Shown here: positions 21,822 to 34,319 of the stretch, piece after piece
How positions within the stretch are numbered: the stretch's first letter is position 1
Layout of the letters: the number at the start of each line of letters is the position of its first letter
Origin: Hansfordia pulvinata
Taxonomy: Eukaryota > Ascomycota > Sordariomycetes > Xylariales
Reading direction: 5' to 3'
DNA: 64,000 nt
NCBI GenBank assembly: GCA_006538405.1
Contig: BJKQ01000002.1
Coordinates: forward strand, 3,038,001 to 3,102,000
The notes under the pieces: model-generated
Database searches by the model: none
What the model was told of the DNA's origin: nothing
What the model saw: only the letters and a program-made list of their open reading frames with translations
Translations under genes and position numbers: made by a program

Positions 21822-24041
21822 GGCGTGTGTGTTTGCGTGTCGCGTCTGCTGACACGATGACCGGGGGGAGAGGCAAAAAAGGAGCGGCGGTCAAGTTGAG
21901 GCGAAGCGGATAATGAGTGTGCCGAACAGACGTGCCTCAGCAACGACCAGTCGTCGTCGGCGCAAAGATCCCACGGGGAACTAAATAGTAGCGAGCCGGA
22001 TGTCGTCAGTCGTAAAAGCCCAGGAAAGATGAGACAAGGAACTAAGAAGGAGAAGGCAGAAACCGAGCGCGGGGCTCTGGTCGGTGCGGTGAAGCCAAGC
22101 CAGAGACGCCGCGATGTACCGTCTCGCTAATACATTCATTTAATCTCCAGACTGGGGTAACGAGCAGGACCAGGGTCCTTTCTCTCCTCTCTTTCTCGTT
22201 GGCCAATTGCGGTTTTTTTTGTGTTAACCCGTACCCTTATGCGCGGCCCCAGGAGAGAGGGTCCAGAAGATCGACGGCCCGCTACCCGAAGACGGAGTAG
22301 GGCCTGCGCCATCCCCCCTGGCTAACAGAAAGATCCTGGAGAACGTGTGAAGTCTGGCGTCCTGCTGGGTCAACACTGGTGGGTGGTGGCTTTCGACTCT
22401 CACAAGCAACTGGGCTGACTCACTCGCTCACAGATACTGATTGAGACTCTCAAAGACATGGATGAGAAACACAGCCGTTCTATCGTGTAAGGTTCAGTTG
22501 CCAAACTAGAGACGTCTGTGACTCGGCAGTTCACTTCCTTCGCTGCTAACCCCTGAACCTGTTGGGGAAAAAAAATAGTCAGAGAGCTCTTCATTCTCGC
22601 ATGTTCTTGGCGGGTTGTCGGTGACATGACGATACTGCATCGTGTCGAACCATTTCCGCGATGGCGCCAGAGTTTGGCCACTTGCCTATGGTTCATTAGC
22701 AGCTCACCTTGGATGGAGAGCACCCCCAGCAGCCACCTCCCAGCCCGGCGTGCATGGCCCCATTGTGGCATGATATGGGGGTGGGGGCAGGCAAGAGAGC
22801 GTTCTGCCTCTGCCTTGAAGAGGTCTTGAACTGTACCGGGCTCAACGGGGAGGAGAATGCTGGAGGAGACCAGCCGTCATATCTTGGTGTCAATGTCTCC
22901 CACGGGGGCCGGGCCGGCTCCAATTATCAGTAGGGCGGAGCTCCAATAGATCAACAAAGTTTGGGCGGACCGTTGTGCTCGTACCGGCGGCACACGTGTT
23001 CCCGCTCGAGGCACGAGCAACGTCGACACGGCAGACCCGCCAATATGTGTGGGTGGTATTTTGAAGGCCCACGCCTGCATGACCTGCCATCTTTGCGAAG
23101 CGGGCAATGGCCGGAAACGCGGTCTGGCGACTGAGACACCCATGCCCTGCAGAAAAGGCCCATCTAGGAAGATGCGACCCTGAAAAACGTCTGAGACAAC
23201 GACGACCAGCGACCAGCCGCAGTCCACCTGACGACGACAAGCCTGGCCCCGGCCCAAGCACCGTGATCCTGCGATGCGTCGCCCCGGCTGCCAAAGTGAG
23301 CAGACTGATCGCCACGTCACAAGTTGTCACCACAATTGTCACACCCACGAACGTACCTATTTTCACACTTCGAGCGTCGGCAAGTCATTCCTGTAGGCCG
23401 CAGTCGCAGGGGGGCTTCCAGAACATCACCAATGGCGGGCTGATATGCTTTGTATTTTGTCTTGGTTAAAGAAAGGCGAATCGTGCCGTGACCTGGAACA
23501 GTTGTGTCCGCACTGGCGCGCCTGATGCCTCTCATTAGCCCCTAGTCGAGTAGCCAGTTGGTCGCATGGACAAGGGGCGACTCTAAATGACCGATTCCAC
23601 CTCGACGCGCATGGATAACCACCAGCCATCCGACCATTGGTTGAGGCTCATGCCTCGATCCATGAATCCTCCTTCCAGAATATTCAACTCTTCCTTGAGC
23701 ATGAATTGGTGAACTCGCATGTAAATGATAGAAATTCCACTAACGCCGTGCTCCCAAAACTAAACGAACGAGTTTCAGACAACAAGGAAAGGTAATTGTG
23801 CCGCCCAGCAGTGGCGAACAGCTCTTCTCAAAACCTTGCTCTTCGACCGTGACTCCGTCCCGTCTTTGCATCTTCGCTAAAGCCGCATGATCCTGACCCA
23901 ATGTTGAACAATCAAGGAAAAATAATGGGGATACCACATCCAAGCCAGATGTGACGGTGTAAAAGGTTGATGAAGGGAGCTGCCTCCGCGGAGGAGCCCC
24001 CGACAAAAGTATGATGTGTATGGCATAGAAGGAAACACTTT
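21822..24041. other. 2.2-kb intergenic region upstream of erg3
   Basis: Contains the erg3 promoter and leader at its left end. The remainder shows no ORF with coding character, no notable repeat and no TACTCGTAC copy. Confidence 0.5.
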
Positions 24042-24422
24042 TCAAGAGAAAGTGACAAGTTTGGGGTCTCGGGGCCTGCCGTCGGCGCCGATACCGTTGG
24101 CGCTAAAGCGCTGCTCCATGTAGACGCGACGAGCCTCGTCAAAGTGCAAGCGGCGCTTCTTCATGATCTTCAGAACCTCGGCCTTGGCCTCGTCGTCGAG
24201 ACCCGCGCGCCCATCGCCATCCTCGATGTTGCCTGCAAGACTGAAGGTGCTGCTGGAGAGGCCGGCCTCGATGTCGCCGGCGAAGCTTCCTGGGAGGCGC
24301 GAGTACAGGTGCGAGCGTGAGGGCATGTTGGGAATCATGTGCATCCAGTGTTGGCGGGTCAGGTAGAGAGCCGTACCTGAGATGAGAACGAAGAGAGTGA
24401 GGAAAGCGAGAAAGTAGTACAT
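24042..24422 (-). CDS. Small conserved membrane-anchored protein, UPF0357-like
   Basis: A single exon encoding 126 aa. The N-terminus is one hydrophobic helix (MYYFLAFLTLFVLISGTALYL), probably a membrane anchor. The C-terminal half is the conserved part: LDDEAKAEVLKIMKKRRLHF, DEARRVYMEQRFSANGIG and DGRPRDPKLVTFS. That block matches what I remember of a small fungal family that includes yeast YCL012C (UPF0357), for which no biochemical role is established. The family assignment comes from memory of the C-terminal pattern, so it is less certain than the claim that the gene is real. It is divergent from rpl28, with about 1.2 kb between the starts. Confidence 0.75.
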   Translation of the reverse strand: MYYFLAFLTLFVLISGTALYLTRQHWMHMIPNMPSRSHLYSRLPGSFAGDIEAGLSSSTFSLAGNIEDGDGRAGLDDEAKAEVLKIMKKRRLHFDEARRVYMEQRFSANGIGADGRPRDPKLVTFS

Positions 24423-25642
24423 GGCTGGTCGGAGCGGGTGTTGGAAAGCGGGAGGGCGGGCGAATAAATAACGGCGAGGGGAGGGGTGGCGGCGAGGTTG
24501 ATCTCGCCTCGTCGGAGTCGTATCGGGTCAAGATCGGTGTCGAGGGAAGCGACGACGAGGAGGACCGAAGGCAGATTCGGCGTCGCGCGAGCCAGGAAGG
24601 TGATTGACGTGTGGAGCCGCACCAATCCCAGCAGGCCTTGGGAAATAAGGTTGCGGTGGTTCGAGAAGAAAGCGGCGAAGGGGGATCGAAGGCCGGAGCA
24701 GCGCTACGAAGGCGAGAGAGCTGAAACGGCACAAGACGGACACAAGATGTGCGGGGGGCGAGACTCGACGTCAGGCCATCGGGGCCGTGGAGAAGTTTGA
24801 CAGAACGTCTGCCGCTCGCCACGCGGGAGGAGGAATGACGGATGAGGGCGTGGAACAGGCGTCGTGGGTGATGGTGATGCAGGAAGGAGGAGGAGGAGCA
24901 AGGGCGGCACTGTGTGGGAAGTGACAGATGGGACAGTGGTCGGAGCGGGTGCTTGGCAGGCCGAACCCGCCTGCGCCGGCAGTGGCGGGACGAACGCTGA
25001 CACGGTGCTCTGCACTGTGCTGTTTGGGATTCGCAGTGGGCCTGTGGTCCTGGGGACCGAAGTCAGGGTCTTTCGGCGCAGCGATCGTCTGCCCCATCCG
25101 GCGGCGAAGGAGGCGCTGGCAGCGACCTGTGGTGCGTGCGGTGGCGGCAGTGCCGGTCGTACGGTACGCTAAGCGTTCCCTGTGCACTGTATGATGTGCA
25201 CCTGCGCGCGGTACTCGTATTCGTGCATGGGTGCATGGAAAGCCCGGCGCGCGGCGTTGGGCAGCGACGTGTCAGATGGCGCGCCGCGCGTTCAGCTCGT
25301 CCCCGCCCTGTCGTCCCTGTGGGCACTTCCGACGATGAGGTGGTCCCCGCCCCGCCAGAGGTGGCGGTACGTACCTAGCTTTCGTGCAGATATCTCCGTC
25401 GTACAGCAGCTGCTCCCAGCTGGTCTGCCTCGTCTCTTATCGTCTTCGACCGCAGCTCCCAGGCCGTCTTATCGGAGCGCCCGATTAGGCTAATTAAGCG
25501 ATCCTCACACATTCGCCCGGCGTTGGGCAACAAGTCGCCGCCAGTGTAGCGAAATCGTCACTCATAGTATACACTCGAACTTCTGTATCACGAGAATCCC
25601 GCCGTAACCCGTCAACAACCCGCGACAGTCAATTCAGTCAAA
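24423..25642. promoter_or_regulatory. Divergent promoter region between the UPF0357-like gene and rpl28
   Basis: About 1.2 kb between two divergent start codons. No ORF here resembles a protein. There are no clear TATA boxes. Confidence 0.45.
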
Positions 25643-26573
25643 ATGGCCCCCCCTACCGCCAGCCCGCTCATCTCCTCCGACCTTGTTTGGGGCATTGTCC
25701 GTGAGTTTTGTCTCCTGCGACGGAAATCCGATCTGGCGCGGCCTATGGAGGGGTGATATTTGCTCCGAGCTGCAAATGGAGGGGCTGATCCGGATAGGGG
25801 GAATATCGCTTTCACGGCACCAGATGACGAGGCTAACGGGTTATGTCACTTCCAGGCAACAACAACGCCTTCCTGGTCAAGCGCAAGGAGGCCGGCGGTG
25901 TCCAGTTCTCTCGTGACCCCCTGAACCTGACCAACCTGAACTCGCGCAAGGTCAGTGACGACGCATTTCCCGTTGCGGAAATATGAGATAAATCAGCAAG
26001 ACTCTGTCGCTAACGCCCAAACAGCATGCCGGTTTCGTGAACGCCAAGGTACGAACAACCATCACCGAATAGCAACCACCATCGTCGCAACGACAGTCGC
26101 AAACGACCCCGCAACGCCCACTCCAGTTCCTCGATCGCAGCGAAAACTAACGAGCCTGTCCGTGTGTTTGTAGGCCGTCGGTGTCCAGCCCGCTGAGAAG
26201 GGTGGCGTCAAGGTCACCACCAAGAAGGAGGGTGCCTACCAGAAGCCTGCCCTGGCCGCTGTCCACAGCGAGATCAAGGGCACTACGTCCAGCCGCAAGT
26301 CAGTAAAATCCGACGCACATGTCAAGACGGATAGCAGGGCACGCTCCGCTGGCTGTTTTGCATTGGCTGAAGCAAGATCACTGACCTGGCGGAAATCGTT
26401 CACAGGATCTACAAGGGTGTCGCCAATCAGACCGCCAAGAACGGCTACCGCGCCGACCTGCGCGAGGCCGCCGTTCAGCGCGCCTCTGCCGTCCGCGCCT
26501 CGCAGCGCGAGCCCAAGCCCACCCCGAGCGCAAGCCTCGCGGCAACAAGGCCAAGAAGGCCGAGTCGGCGTAA
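25643..26573 (+). CDS. rpl28: 60S ribosomal protein L28 (eL28), one base short near the 3' end
   Basis: Five exons: 25643-25700, 25856-25950, 26025-26048, 26174-26298 and 26406-26573. The product is a component of the large ribosomal subunit. Reading across the junctions gives [53 protein letters not shown] and [19 protein letters not shown], an unmistakable L28e sequence. The tiny third exon (24 nt) is in phase. In the last exon the frame breaks in the CCCC run at 26522-26525: with one more base the end reads [18 protein letters not shown] then TAA at 26571, the expected basic tail (156 aa). As given, the frame runs on to a stop near 26680. Because L28 is conserved and almost certainly functional, a missing base in the sequence is the simplest explanation. 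Confidence 0.93.
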
Positions 26574-29221
26574 GGTGGAGACATGTTGGGATGGACTTGG
26601 ATGGATGCCGGGGGAAGAAGAAGTGGATATGACAGCACGAAAAGGCTACGAACGGACATTGAGGTTTGAACGGCCGGCGTAATGGACATGTCTGCTTTTC
26701 TTACTTGGTAGTTCAATGGAAGCAGGCCAGAAGCTTGCAATTGATACCAAATGACGACGGCGCCTCGGTGAAGATGTGGGGGTTTTCGGTGGTCTCGCCA
26801 TGGCCGTGTATCCGTAGAGTCAGTGGGGGAATCGAGAGGCCGAAGGCTGCGCGTCCAGCTGCTGCCGGCTCATGGAGGAATTGGGAATTGTTGCGGCACG
26901 GGACCGTATCGGCTCTGGAAGCCTATTGTCGGCACCAGCCCATAACGACGAGTCGATATTACCGAGTACCGCCAGCGTCGATCACAGGCTGGAAGCGCGA
27001 GGCCGAATTCTCGACCAACATTGAAGCTTGTGACAGCGACGGCCGAACGGGGGGCCGGCCCCTCCCGAAGCCGAGGCGCTACCTCGGGAATCGGACGGCG
27101 CCCTGGAAGCCAGCCATCCCGGTATTGCGCGAGGGAGCCGGAATCATTCGACTAAAAGCCTTTGGACCGTGTGTCTTCTGACGTGACCTGGCCAGGGATG
27201 CCGCCGGCCATTCGTAGATGCCGATAATCACTCGGCCCGCGCGCTTTTTGAGGCTTATCCGGCAGTCCTCGATGAGCGAGGTGCGGGAGTCTAGGCGGAG
27301 CGTGGCACGTTATGGCGAGCAATTCAAGATGAGCTGAAATTGGCGCAGTGATCTCGCGATACCGACCGCTCGTGGAAAGAGAGCTCGCGCCGTGCCTTTG
27401 AAGGGCAGAGGTGGTGTGGCGGCCGCGTCGCCGGGCACAATCGGCGAGGCGGACCACATCCAATGCATTCTGCGGCTCTGGCGGGCGCCACTCGTAGCCC
27501 CTTCCTCGGGCGGTCACGTCACCTGTGCGAATCCAGTATCAGGGCACATCCATGTACCCGTAAGTAGTGCCATACCTGCGAGAGACCTCGGAGCTGAGTC
27601 GACCGTCCCCGGCCGTCCGGTGTACATACCTTGCTGTATTCTGTATTCCGTCATGCCACACGCACAGGGCCAGCCGATGAGGCATTCGTGCACATTCCAT
27701 GCATGGATGAGACGTGGGAGTGCCGTGCGTGGCGGTTCACCTGGGCAGTGGCAAGCAGGTACGAGTACAGGGACGGGGTTAGCGGGGTAGTCGAGATACG
27801 GGTAGGGCTACCTCTCGTGCAGAGATATGGCCGAGTGTCCGTTAGGTATGTAGAGTCGTGGTCGGGACCCTCCCTTGGAGGTAATGGATTCTTATTATTA
27901 GCAGCCCACCAGCTGGGCAATGGCATGGTTCGGCATGGCTGAAGGTAGAAACGGAACCACGCGAGGGGCTGCTGTCATGAATCTTCTCTCAGGGGCAGAG
28001 GCTCTGGGACGAAGTACGAGACAGCAGCCCGTCTTGAACGTTAGCGCTTCCAGGGCTGTGAGGTGCTGCAGACGCGTGTGGTGTCGGAGCCCCGCGTTTA
28101 GTCCACCTGACACCGATGAAAATGAATGCATCCACAGATACTCGTGCTAGCACCAGACGCCTCTGTTTCCGCATGTCCACGGCAGTGGAGTGCTGATGAA
28201 TGATCTTACTCGTAAAGCAGAGGCGGATCAGAGAGGCGCAGAGCTACTTGGCACGTCGGGTGGGTGCAGCACGGGGCGCTGATATCCAATGTCTAATGCG
28301 GTTACCCAACAGGGGCACGTAATGAATGGATTACCCCTCATTGGCCCGGGGGGATCTGCCCTCAGGGTCCGTATCGGAAGCGGGCATGTGCCGCGGGGTC
28401 GGGACCTGCCTCACCACCACGGCCACACCGACTGAGAGGTACCTCATCACGGTCACCTTCGCCGCGAGTACCTTACCTATACCTGAGGTCCCGTCATCCA
28501 TCTAGCCCACCCGACGTTGAAACTCCAGCCAGGCTGCAGCAGCCGGAGCCCCGTAATGGGCTGCCCATAGCACCTTCCCAGCCCTGGGCGGCGGCCCCTC
28601 CGTCGAAGCTGGGGAGAGCTCCGGGCAGCTGTGCGAGTACCGCAGGTTGCGTCCGTCGGGTCGGGGGAAGCAGCCTCTCCCCAAGCTGGAGGTGTACCCA
28701 ACCTAGCAGATCATCACCACCGCCGGCCGCCCTCCTCCGCCTGTCCTCCCCCTTCTCCCACCTGCCCGTCCGTCGGCTTTACTTTTCTTTCCCCGTCATC
28801 GCATCCTCGTTCGCCTCGGGTAAACCCCTCCATCTACTGCTACATACCACACACCACAGGCATTGCCTCTATACCCGGTAAGTCGGCCACGATCGCGTCG
28901 CATAAGCAACCCCATCCCGCGCGCTCGCCGAGTGGGTATCTTGTCTTCCCTCTGGAAGCTTGGCTTGGTCTTGTCCTCTTGGCCCTGCGCTTTTAACACG
29001 TCCTCGCCGTCGTCTGCTCTCGTCATTGCTCTCCTCTCCCTCCTCTCTCCTCTTCCCTCCCCCTCCTCCCCCTCCTCGACTACATTACTCTTCCTTTCCT
29101 CTCATCCTCCGCCTCGACACTCACAAGTCATCGCCAAAGCTCTCCTGCTAATCTTAGCGAACCCCGCCCCCCCCCGATAGACACCCTCCTATCTACATCC
29201 CCCACCTACAAATCTGACATC
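26574..29221. other. 2.6-kb intergenic region between rpl28 and the malate dehydrogenase gene
   Basis: No gene is recognised. Contains one GTACGAGTA (27759-27767). The right end is a strongly pyrimidine-rich leader, listed separately. Confidence 0.5.
29010..29200 (+). promoter_or_regulatory. Pyrimidine-rich promoter or leader of malate dehydrogenase
   Basis: A long CT-dominated stretch (CTCCTCTCCCTCCTCTCTCC and similar) shortly upstream of the ATG at 29222. Such CT blocks commonly precede the transcription start of highly expressed filamentous-fungal genes. Confidence 0.5.
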
Positions 29222-30606
29222 ATGGTCAAGGCCGGTATGTATAATCAATCCGCATATTGAATCCCTCACACACGATGCGTCGATGCTGACTGCCTTTTCA
29301 GTTGTTGCGGGCGCCTCTGGTGGCATTGGCCAGGTTCGTCCAACCCCGCGCGCCTCCCCGCCATTCTGCGCGCCGCGGCTACTGGCCCTTACCGCCGGCT
29401 CCGGGAGCTCCCAAGCTGACCGCGGCCTGTCCAGCCCCTCTCCCTTCTGCTGAAGCTGTCTCCTCTGGTCGACGAGCTCGCTCTCTACGATGTCGTCAAC
29501 ACTCCCGGTGTCGCCACCGACCTTTCCCACATCTCTTCTACTGCCGTAAGCTTGTCCCACCACTCCATGCGCTCCGCGAACCCTTCTAACCCCCACTACA
29601 GAAGACGACCGGCTACCTCCCCAAGGACGATGGCGGCAAGGCTGCCATGAAGGACGCCGACATCATTGTCATCCCTGCCGGCATTCCCCGTAGGTTCTCT
29701 TCTCCTCATGCCTCGACAGCCCCAGCTTACACATCCAACCACAGGCAAGCCCGGCATGACTCGCGACGACCTGTTCAACATCAACGCCGGCATTGTCAAG
29801 GGTCTGATTGAGATTGCCGCCGAGGTTGCCCCCAAGGCCTACATCCTCGTCATCTCCAACCCTGTCAACTCCACCGTTCCCATCGCCGCCGAGGTCCTCA
29901 AGGCCAAGGGCGTCTTCAACCCCCAGAGACTCTTCGGTGTCACCACTCTCGACATTGTCCGCGCCGAGACCTTCGTTGCCGAGATCGCTGGCAAGAAGAC
30001 CGGCTCGGAGCTCACTGTCCCAGTCATTGGCGGCCACTCGGGCGAGACCATTGTCCCTCTCTTCAGCCAGGTCCCTGGTGTTACCATCCCCGACGACAAG
30101 TATGACGCCCTCGTCAACCGCGTCCAGTTCGGTGGTGACGAGGTCGTCAAGGCCAAAGACGGTGCCGGCTCCGCTACTCTGTCCATGGCTTTCGCTGGTT
30201 TCAGGTATGGCTCTCGATACCCAGCTTCCTGTTCCTTGCCCTGAAAGCCGTCGTGCTAATAACCCCCAAGATTTGCCGAGAAGGTACTGAAGGCTGTTGC
30301 TGGCGAGAAGGGCCTCGTCGAGCCCAGCTTCGTCTACCTGCCCGGTGTCCCCGGTGGTGACGAGGTCGCCAAGGCTGCTGGCGTCGACTTCTTCTCTGTC
30401 CCCATTGAGCTCGGCGTAAGGTTATATCCGTCCACCTTTTTCACCACACACTGACGTTTTTGCAGCCCAACGGTGCCGAGAAGGCCCAGAACCCCCTGGC
30501 CAACATTACTCCCAAGGAGAAGACCCTGCTGGAGGCCGCCACCCAGGGTCTCAAGGGTAACATCGAGAAGGGCGTCAACTTCGCCCACAACCCCCCTCAG
30601 AAGTAA
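29222..30606 (+). CDS. mdh: NAD-dependent malate dehydrogenase, probably cytosolic
   Basis: Seven exons: 29222-29234, 29302-29333, 29435-29545, 29602-29689, 29745-30204, 30271-30415 and 30466-30606. All phases agree, giving 329 aa. The enzyme interconverts malate and oxaloacetate with NAD(H). The nucleotide-binding loop [11 protein letters not shown] is formed by joining exons 1 and 2. The substrate arginines lie in [12 protein letters not shown] (exons 4 and 5) and the catalytic His in [15 protein letters not shown]. There is no N-terminal mitochondrial presequence, because the glycine loop starts at residue 5, and the C-terminus HNPPQK is not a peroxisomal SKL-type signal. A cytosolic location is therefore inferred. 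The first exon codes for only four residues and a split codon. Confidence 0.94.
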
Positions 30607-31976
30607 ATTTCCCCTCCCTCACAGCTTAGTCACCTTTGATGATTTGCACGGCGTTATGAATGTTTTACTCGCTTGGTGCAGCGAGCTTTGGTAGATCAGG
30701 GGGTTTGTCTGGCTGGTCACAAGAACGTCGAATCAATACGGCTGGTAGAGTCGGGACAGGCAGACAAAAACGATTCTCAAACCAAGATCGAACCTTGATC
30801 CAGAAGACGCAGTGACTGATGATGTGTGCGCTCAGGTTGTGATGTGACGATCGACTCGTCTCCACTTTCCGTACCGAATTCGCTCGGCTGATATATATTG
30901 AAGAGGGTGTCGGAAGTGCCTCGCACGCCTCGCAAGCCGTGGCGCTCGAGTTTTTGCGGGGATGCACATCACCCAGGCAGGACACATTTAGGCCGGATGC
31001 ATTCCTAGGGCCTCTCATGTCACCCAATTGGATATCACACGACTGGCCGCACTAAAACCAACGTACCAGGTGTAAATAAAAATAATACCCATTGCACATG
31101 TTGTCTGCCTACTCGTAGGTAAGTCAAGTATATATTTCTGGGACATCCAGTGTGCCGGTGCGTAGGTTTGCGGCACAGCTGCAGGGAACAAGGGGCTATT
31201 TTGGCTCTTACCCCGCTGGTAGCCTTGCTGTCCTATCCAGCCTGCCGTGGTCTACTGCTTCTTTCTGAGATATCTGGACTTCAAACCCCAAACCTTCTAA
31301 ATCGTCGTCCCAGTGGAGCTGGCCGTGAACAGGGTCCACAACGGGGGGTGTCGCGCAGTGCCTGAGAGAGGAGGCCAGTAGATTTGCACGCCGGGTCTGC
31401 CGTGTCCGTTTTGGTTGGACCTTGGACGCGTCCATGGCGGATTCCCTGATGAGAAATAGCTCTCTTTGCAGGCAGAATTCGTCCTAATGGCACTGTATCG
31501 CCCACTTCAAGGGCAGAGGCCCTGGATGTGCACATTTGATCGGGAACAGAGCCTTGTAAACGGAAGGTCGCAAGTGGCTGGCAGAGGGCGGGGAGAGGTC
31601 TCCTTCGCGTCTCCCCTCCCGTCTCTTGATTTCTATTCATCTGCTCTTGCTCCTTATATATTATCATGATCGTTACAAATCGTTCATCGTTGGGGCCTTG
31701 TGAGATGAGCCTTGGGCCTCGTCGCGGGGCTGCCCAGACGGGTCTTTCGCAGGGTCCCTCGGGGTGCGTGAGTGGGTGGGGGGGCTGTGCGAGGCAAGCT
31801 TGGGTGGTACCAATCGAGAGCAGGTAGACAGGCTGATTCCCAGATGGATGAGCGCAGAAACGGTATCCTGTTGTTGGTTCCATCTGATGGGTCGTCGTGC
31901 GCTTGCCTCTTGGGGGTCATTCCCTCCTCTTCTCCATGTTTGCTTTCTTTCTCGATTCTCATCCGCGCATCGCAGT
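30607..31976. other. Convergent region between mdh and trs33
   Basis: Contains the two 3' UTRs. A TACTCGTAG variant occurs near 31110. No gene is seen. Confidence 0.5.
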
Positions 31977-33021
31977 TCAGTGCTTGGAGCTCAGCGTCTT
32001 GATCTGGAAGACGGCGCCCGGCAGCTCGCTCGTCTCGGCCTGCACCGACGCGTTGATGCCCATTGCAGCCAGGGCGCCGCGCAGGACGCCGCAGGGGAAC
32101 CAGAGGAACTGTATAGACATTGGGGGTTAGCTTTGATCCGGCATATTGATGATTGCTTGTTTGAGCGAATTTGTAAACCACTTGACTGACGAGCAGGTGG
32201 GGGAAAGAAGGGGGTGGCCAAGAGCGAGAGGACCTCCTCGGCGGGAACGTACGGGCTGCGCGCGCGCGACGGCCTGGCCCCCGGCGTCGGCGCTCATGCG
32301 GGCCAGCGGCCGGAAGACGTTGTCCGTCAGGACGTAGACGCCGCGGTGGTTGGTCTTGAGGTTGTCGACCTGCTTCTTGAAGACGAGCATCCACAGGTCC
32401 TTGCACACGAATTTTATGGCGTCGAGCGAGTCGTTGATTCGCGGGCGGTCGCGCGAGAAGCTGCATCGAGATGGCGGAGGGTCTTTAGTAAGAAGGGGCC
32501 TTAGGGTTTGAACCGCGCTGCGATCGCATATCTGTCGCAGCTCTGTGCGGCGGGGAAGGAAAGGGGCCAATGGCGCAATGAGAGACATACCGTTCGACGA
32601 GGCCCAGCCCCACGCGGTACCCCTGCGTCTCGAGGCGGTAGAAGACGGCGTCGCGCTCCTCCTCCTCGTCAAGCTTGCGTCCGCCACTGCGCGCCGTCCC
32701 CGTCCCCGTCCCGGCGGTGCCCGCCATGCTGGAGGGGCGCGAGGTCGACGAGGCGCCGTTTGTGGTGTTTCCCCCCTGTGGTACGGGCGCCGCGGACGCG
32801 CCGGTCGTTGCCGCTGCTGTCGGGTCGGCTTGCGGGTGCTGTGGTTGCGGTAACGCCTGGCTCTGCTGGCTCTGCCGCTGCTCGTCGTCCTCCAGCTCGT
32901 TGGCCACCCGGTACGCCATGGGCACCAGCTCGATCATGAGGAAGTCGAGACATGACGTGCTGAGGAAGGCTGCGGTGGGGTCGGACGAGTTGAAGGGCGG
33001 TGTCGGCTGCTCGAACGACAT
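31977..33021 (-). CDS. trs33: TRAPP complex subunit Trs33 (TRAPPC6 family)
   Basis: Three exons on the minus strand (33021-32591, 32460-32253, 32108-31977) encode 256 aa. Trs33 is a core subunit of the TRAPP tethering complexes, which act as Ypt/Rab exchange factors at the Golgi. The Bet3-like fold is recognisable: LSTSCLDFLMIELVPMAYRV at the N-terminus, FYRLETQGYRVGLGLVERFS across the first junction, FVCKDLWMLVFKKQVDNLKT, HRGVYVLTDNVFRPLARMS, and FLWFPCGVLRGALAAMGI in the last exon. Between the first helix and the FYRLETQGYR block sits an insert of roughly 75 residues rich in Gln, Pro, Thr, Gly and Ala. Unlike the rest, it is not expected in the yeast protein. Confidence 0.9.
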
Positions 33022-34319
33022 GGTGGGCGGGGTGGATCGAAGCCGCTCCTCTCTGGAGGCGGGGTGCCCTTTGCTCTACAGAACGAAGAGTGAGGTTCTA
33101 CAGACGCCTCGTAGGTTGGCGCCTCGGGCTTGGGGCTGAGGAGTCCAGCGCCCGCGGTCGCGGTGCGGACGAAGGCGTCTCGTCACAGCGCCCCCCCCTT
33201 TTCACCCGGCAGAAATCGCCCGTCGCTTGCGGCTGCTTCTCGGTGGAAGCTCCAGCTTTTGGCTCTAGCTCGGCGGGAGCCTGGGGTGTCGACAGAGCTG
33301 AAGGCGTGGCCGGAATATGAACCAGCGGCTTCGGCAGCCAAGTGTCCCTTGCGTGTGCTTCGTGCCTTGCCAATGCGCCAGTAGCTTTGTCGCTCCAACC
33401 GGGTGTCGTTCTCGTGGCGAGCGCGGGGGATGATGAGGTCGTCTTGGCGGGGATTGTATCCTTTGTATGGCGCTGGAGCTTGTAGTATCGAAGCGATATC
33501 GAAACGGGTCGTCACCGAGGTGCTGTCGCGGGTAATTCTCACTCTCTGGAGCGAGGCTGGTGGCGGAGATGGTGAAGCAATGATGGCGGGCGAGGTGGAG
33601 CTCGTGGTCCATTGTCCACGCCCCCATGGATGGATGGGTCTGTGGATGTAGAGGGATCTGGCCCAGAGCTAACTTAGTACCGATGTACCACCCAAAGCAC
33701 AGCCTGGACCAGCTCCATTCAGGTTGAGCGCTGGGGGCCCTCGCAGTCGCAGTGGGTGGTAGCACCGGGGCACCTCTCGGCACCTGTCTTTGGCGGCTAC
33801 AGGCGCTACAACTCGTGCTGCCAGGCGTGAGTTCAGCGAGGCCCCAAGGATCGGTCCTTGGCGGCTCTGCACTGTCAGTCACGGACGGCAATCCAAACCC
33901 AACAACTCCTTCCACACCGGCAACGTCTTCATCGTGAAACTGCATTGGTCTGTGCAACTTAACGTAGAGACAGTACAGCAGCCTCGTCGCGATTCTCTAC
34001 AGTGGCAAGTATCACAGTCCTATTGTGGGATGACACACCCCAAAGGCGCGGCCAAGCTGTTTATAAGCAGAACACGCTCTGGTGCTCTTCTTCTCATTTG
34101 TCCAAATGGACCAGCCCTCACGAAATCCAGAGTTCGCGCGGACCCTCCCTTTCCTTGGCCATGGTCCGCAAGCAGGATAAAAGCAGGAGGTATCAAAGTT
34201 GCCTATCAAACGCCTAGAATGCCGACCAATACCCTATCCAGCGCAACCATGCAAATCGAAATCATCGCTCCGCCCAACAGACTGACCAGGCCGCAAGTCC
34301 TGCGGCGCAATGCCCTTGG
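33022..34319. other. Region upstream of trs33 and downstream of the SUMO ligase gene
   Basis: About 1.3 kb. It contains the trs33 promoter. Minus-strand ORFs here overlap in several frames without domain similarity, so I do not call a gene. Confidence 0.45.

Noticed and set aside
33265..33957. Minus-strand ORF of 230 codons upstream of trs33
   Set aside because: No domain, two other overlapping frames are equally open, and it most likely covers the trs33 promoter and leader.
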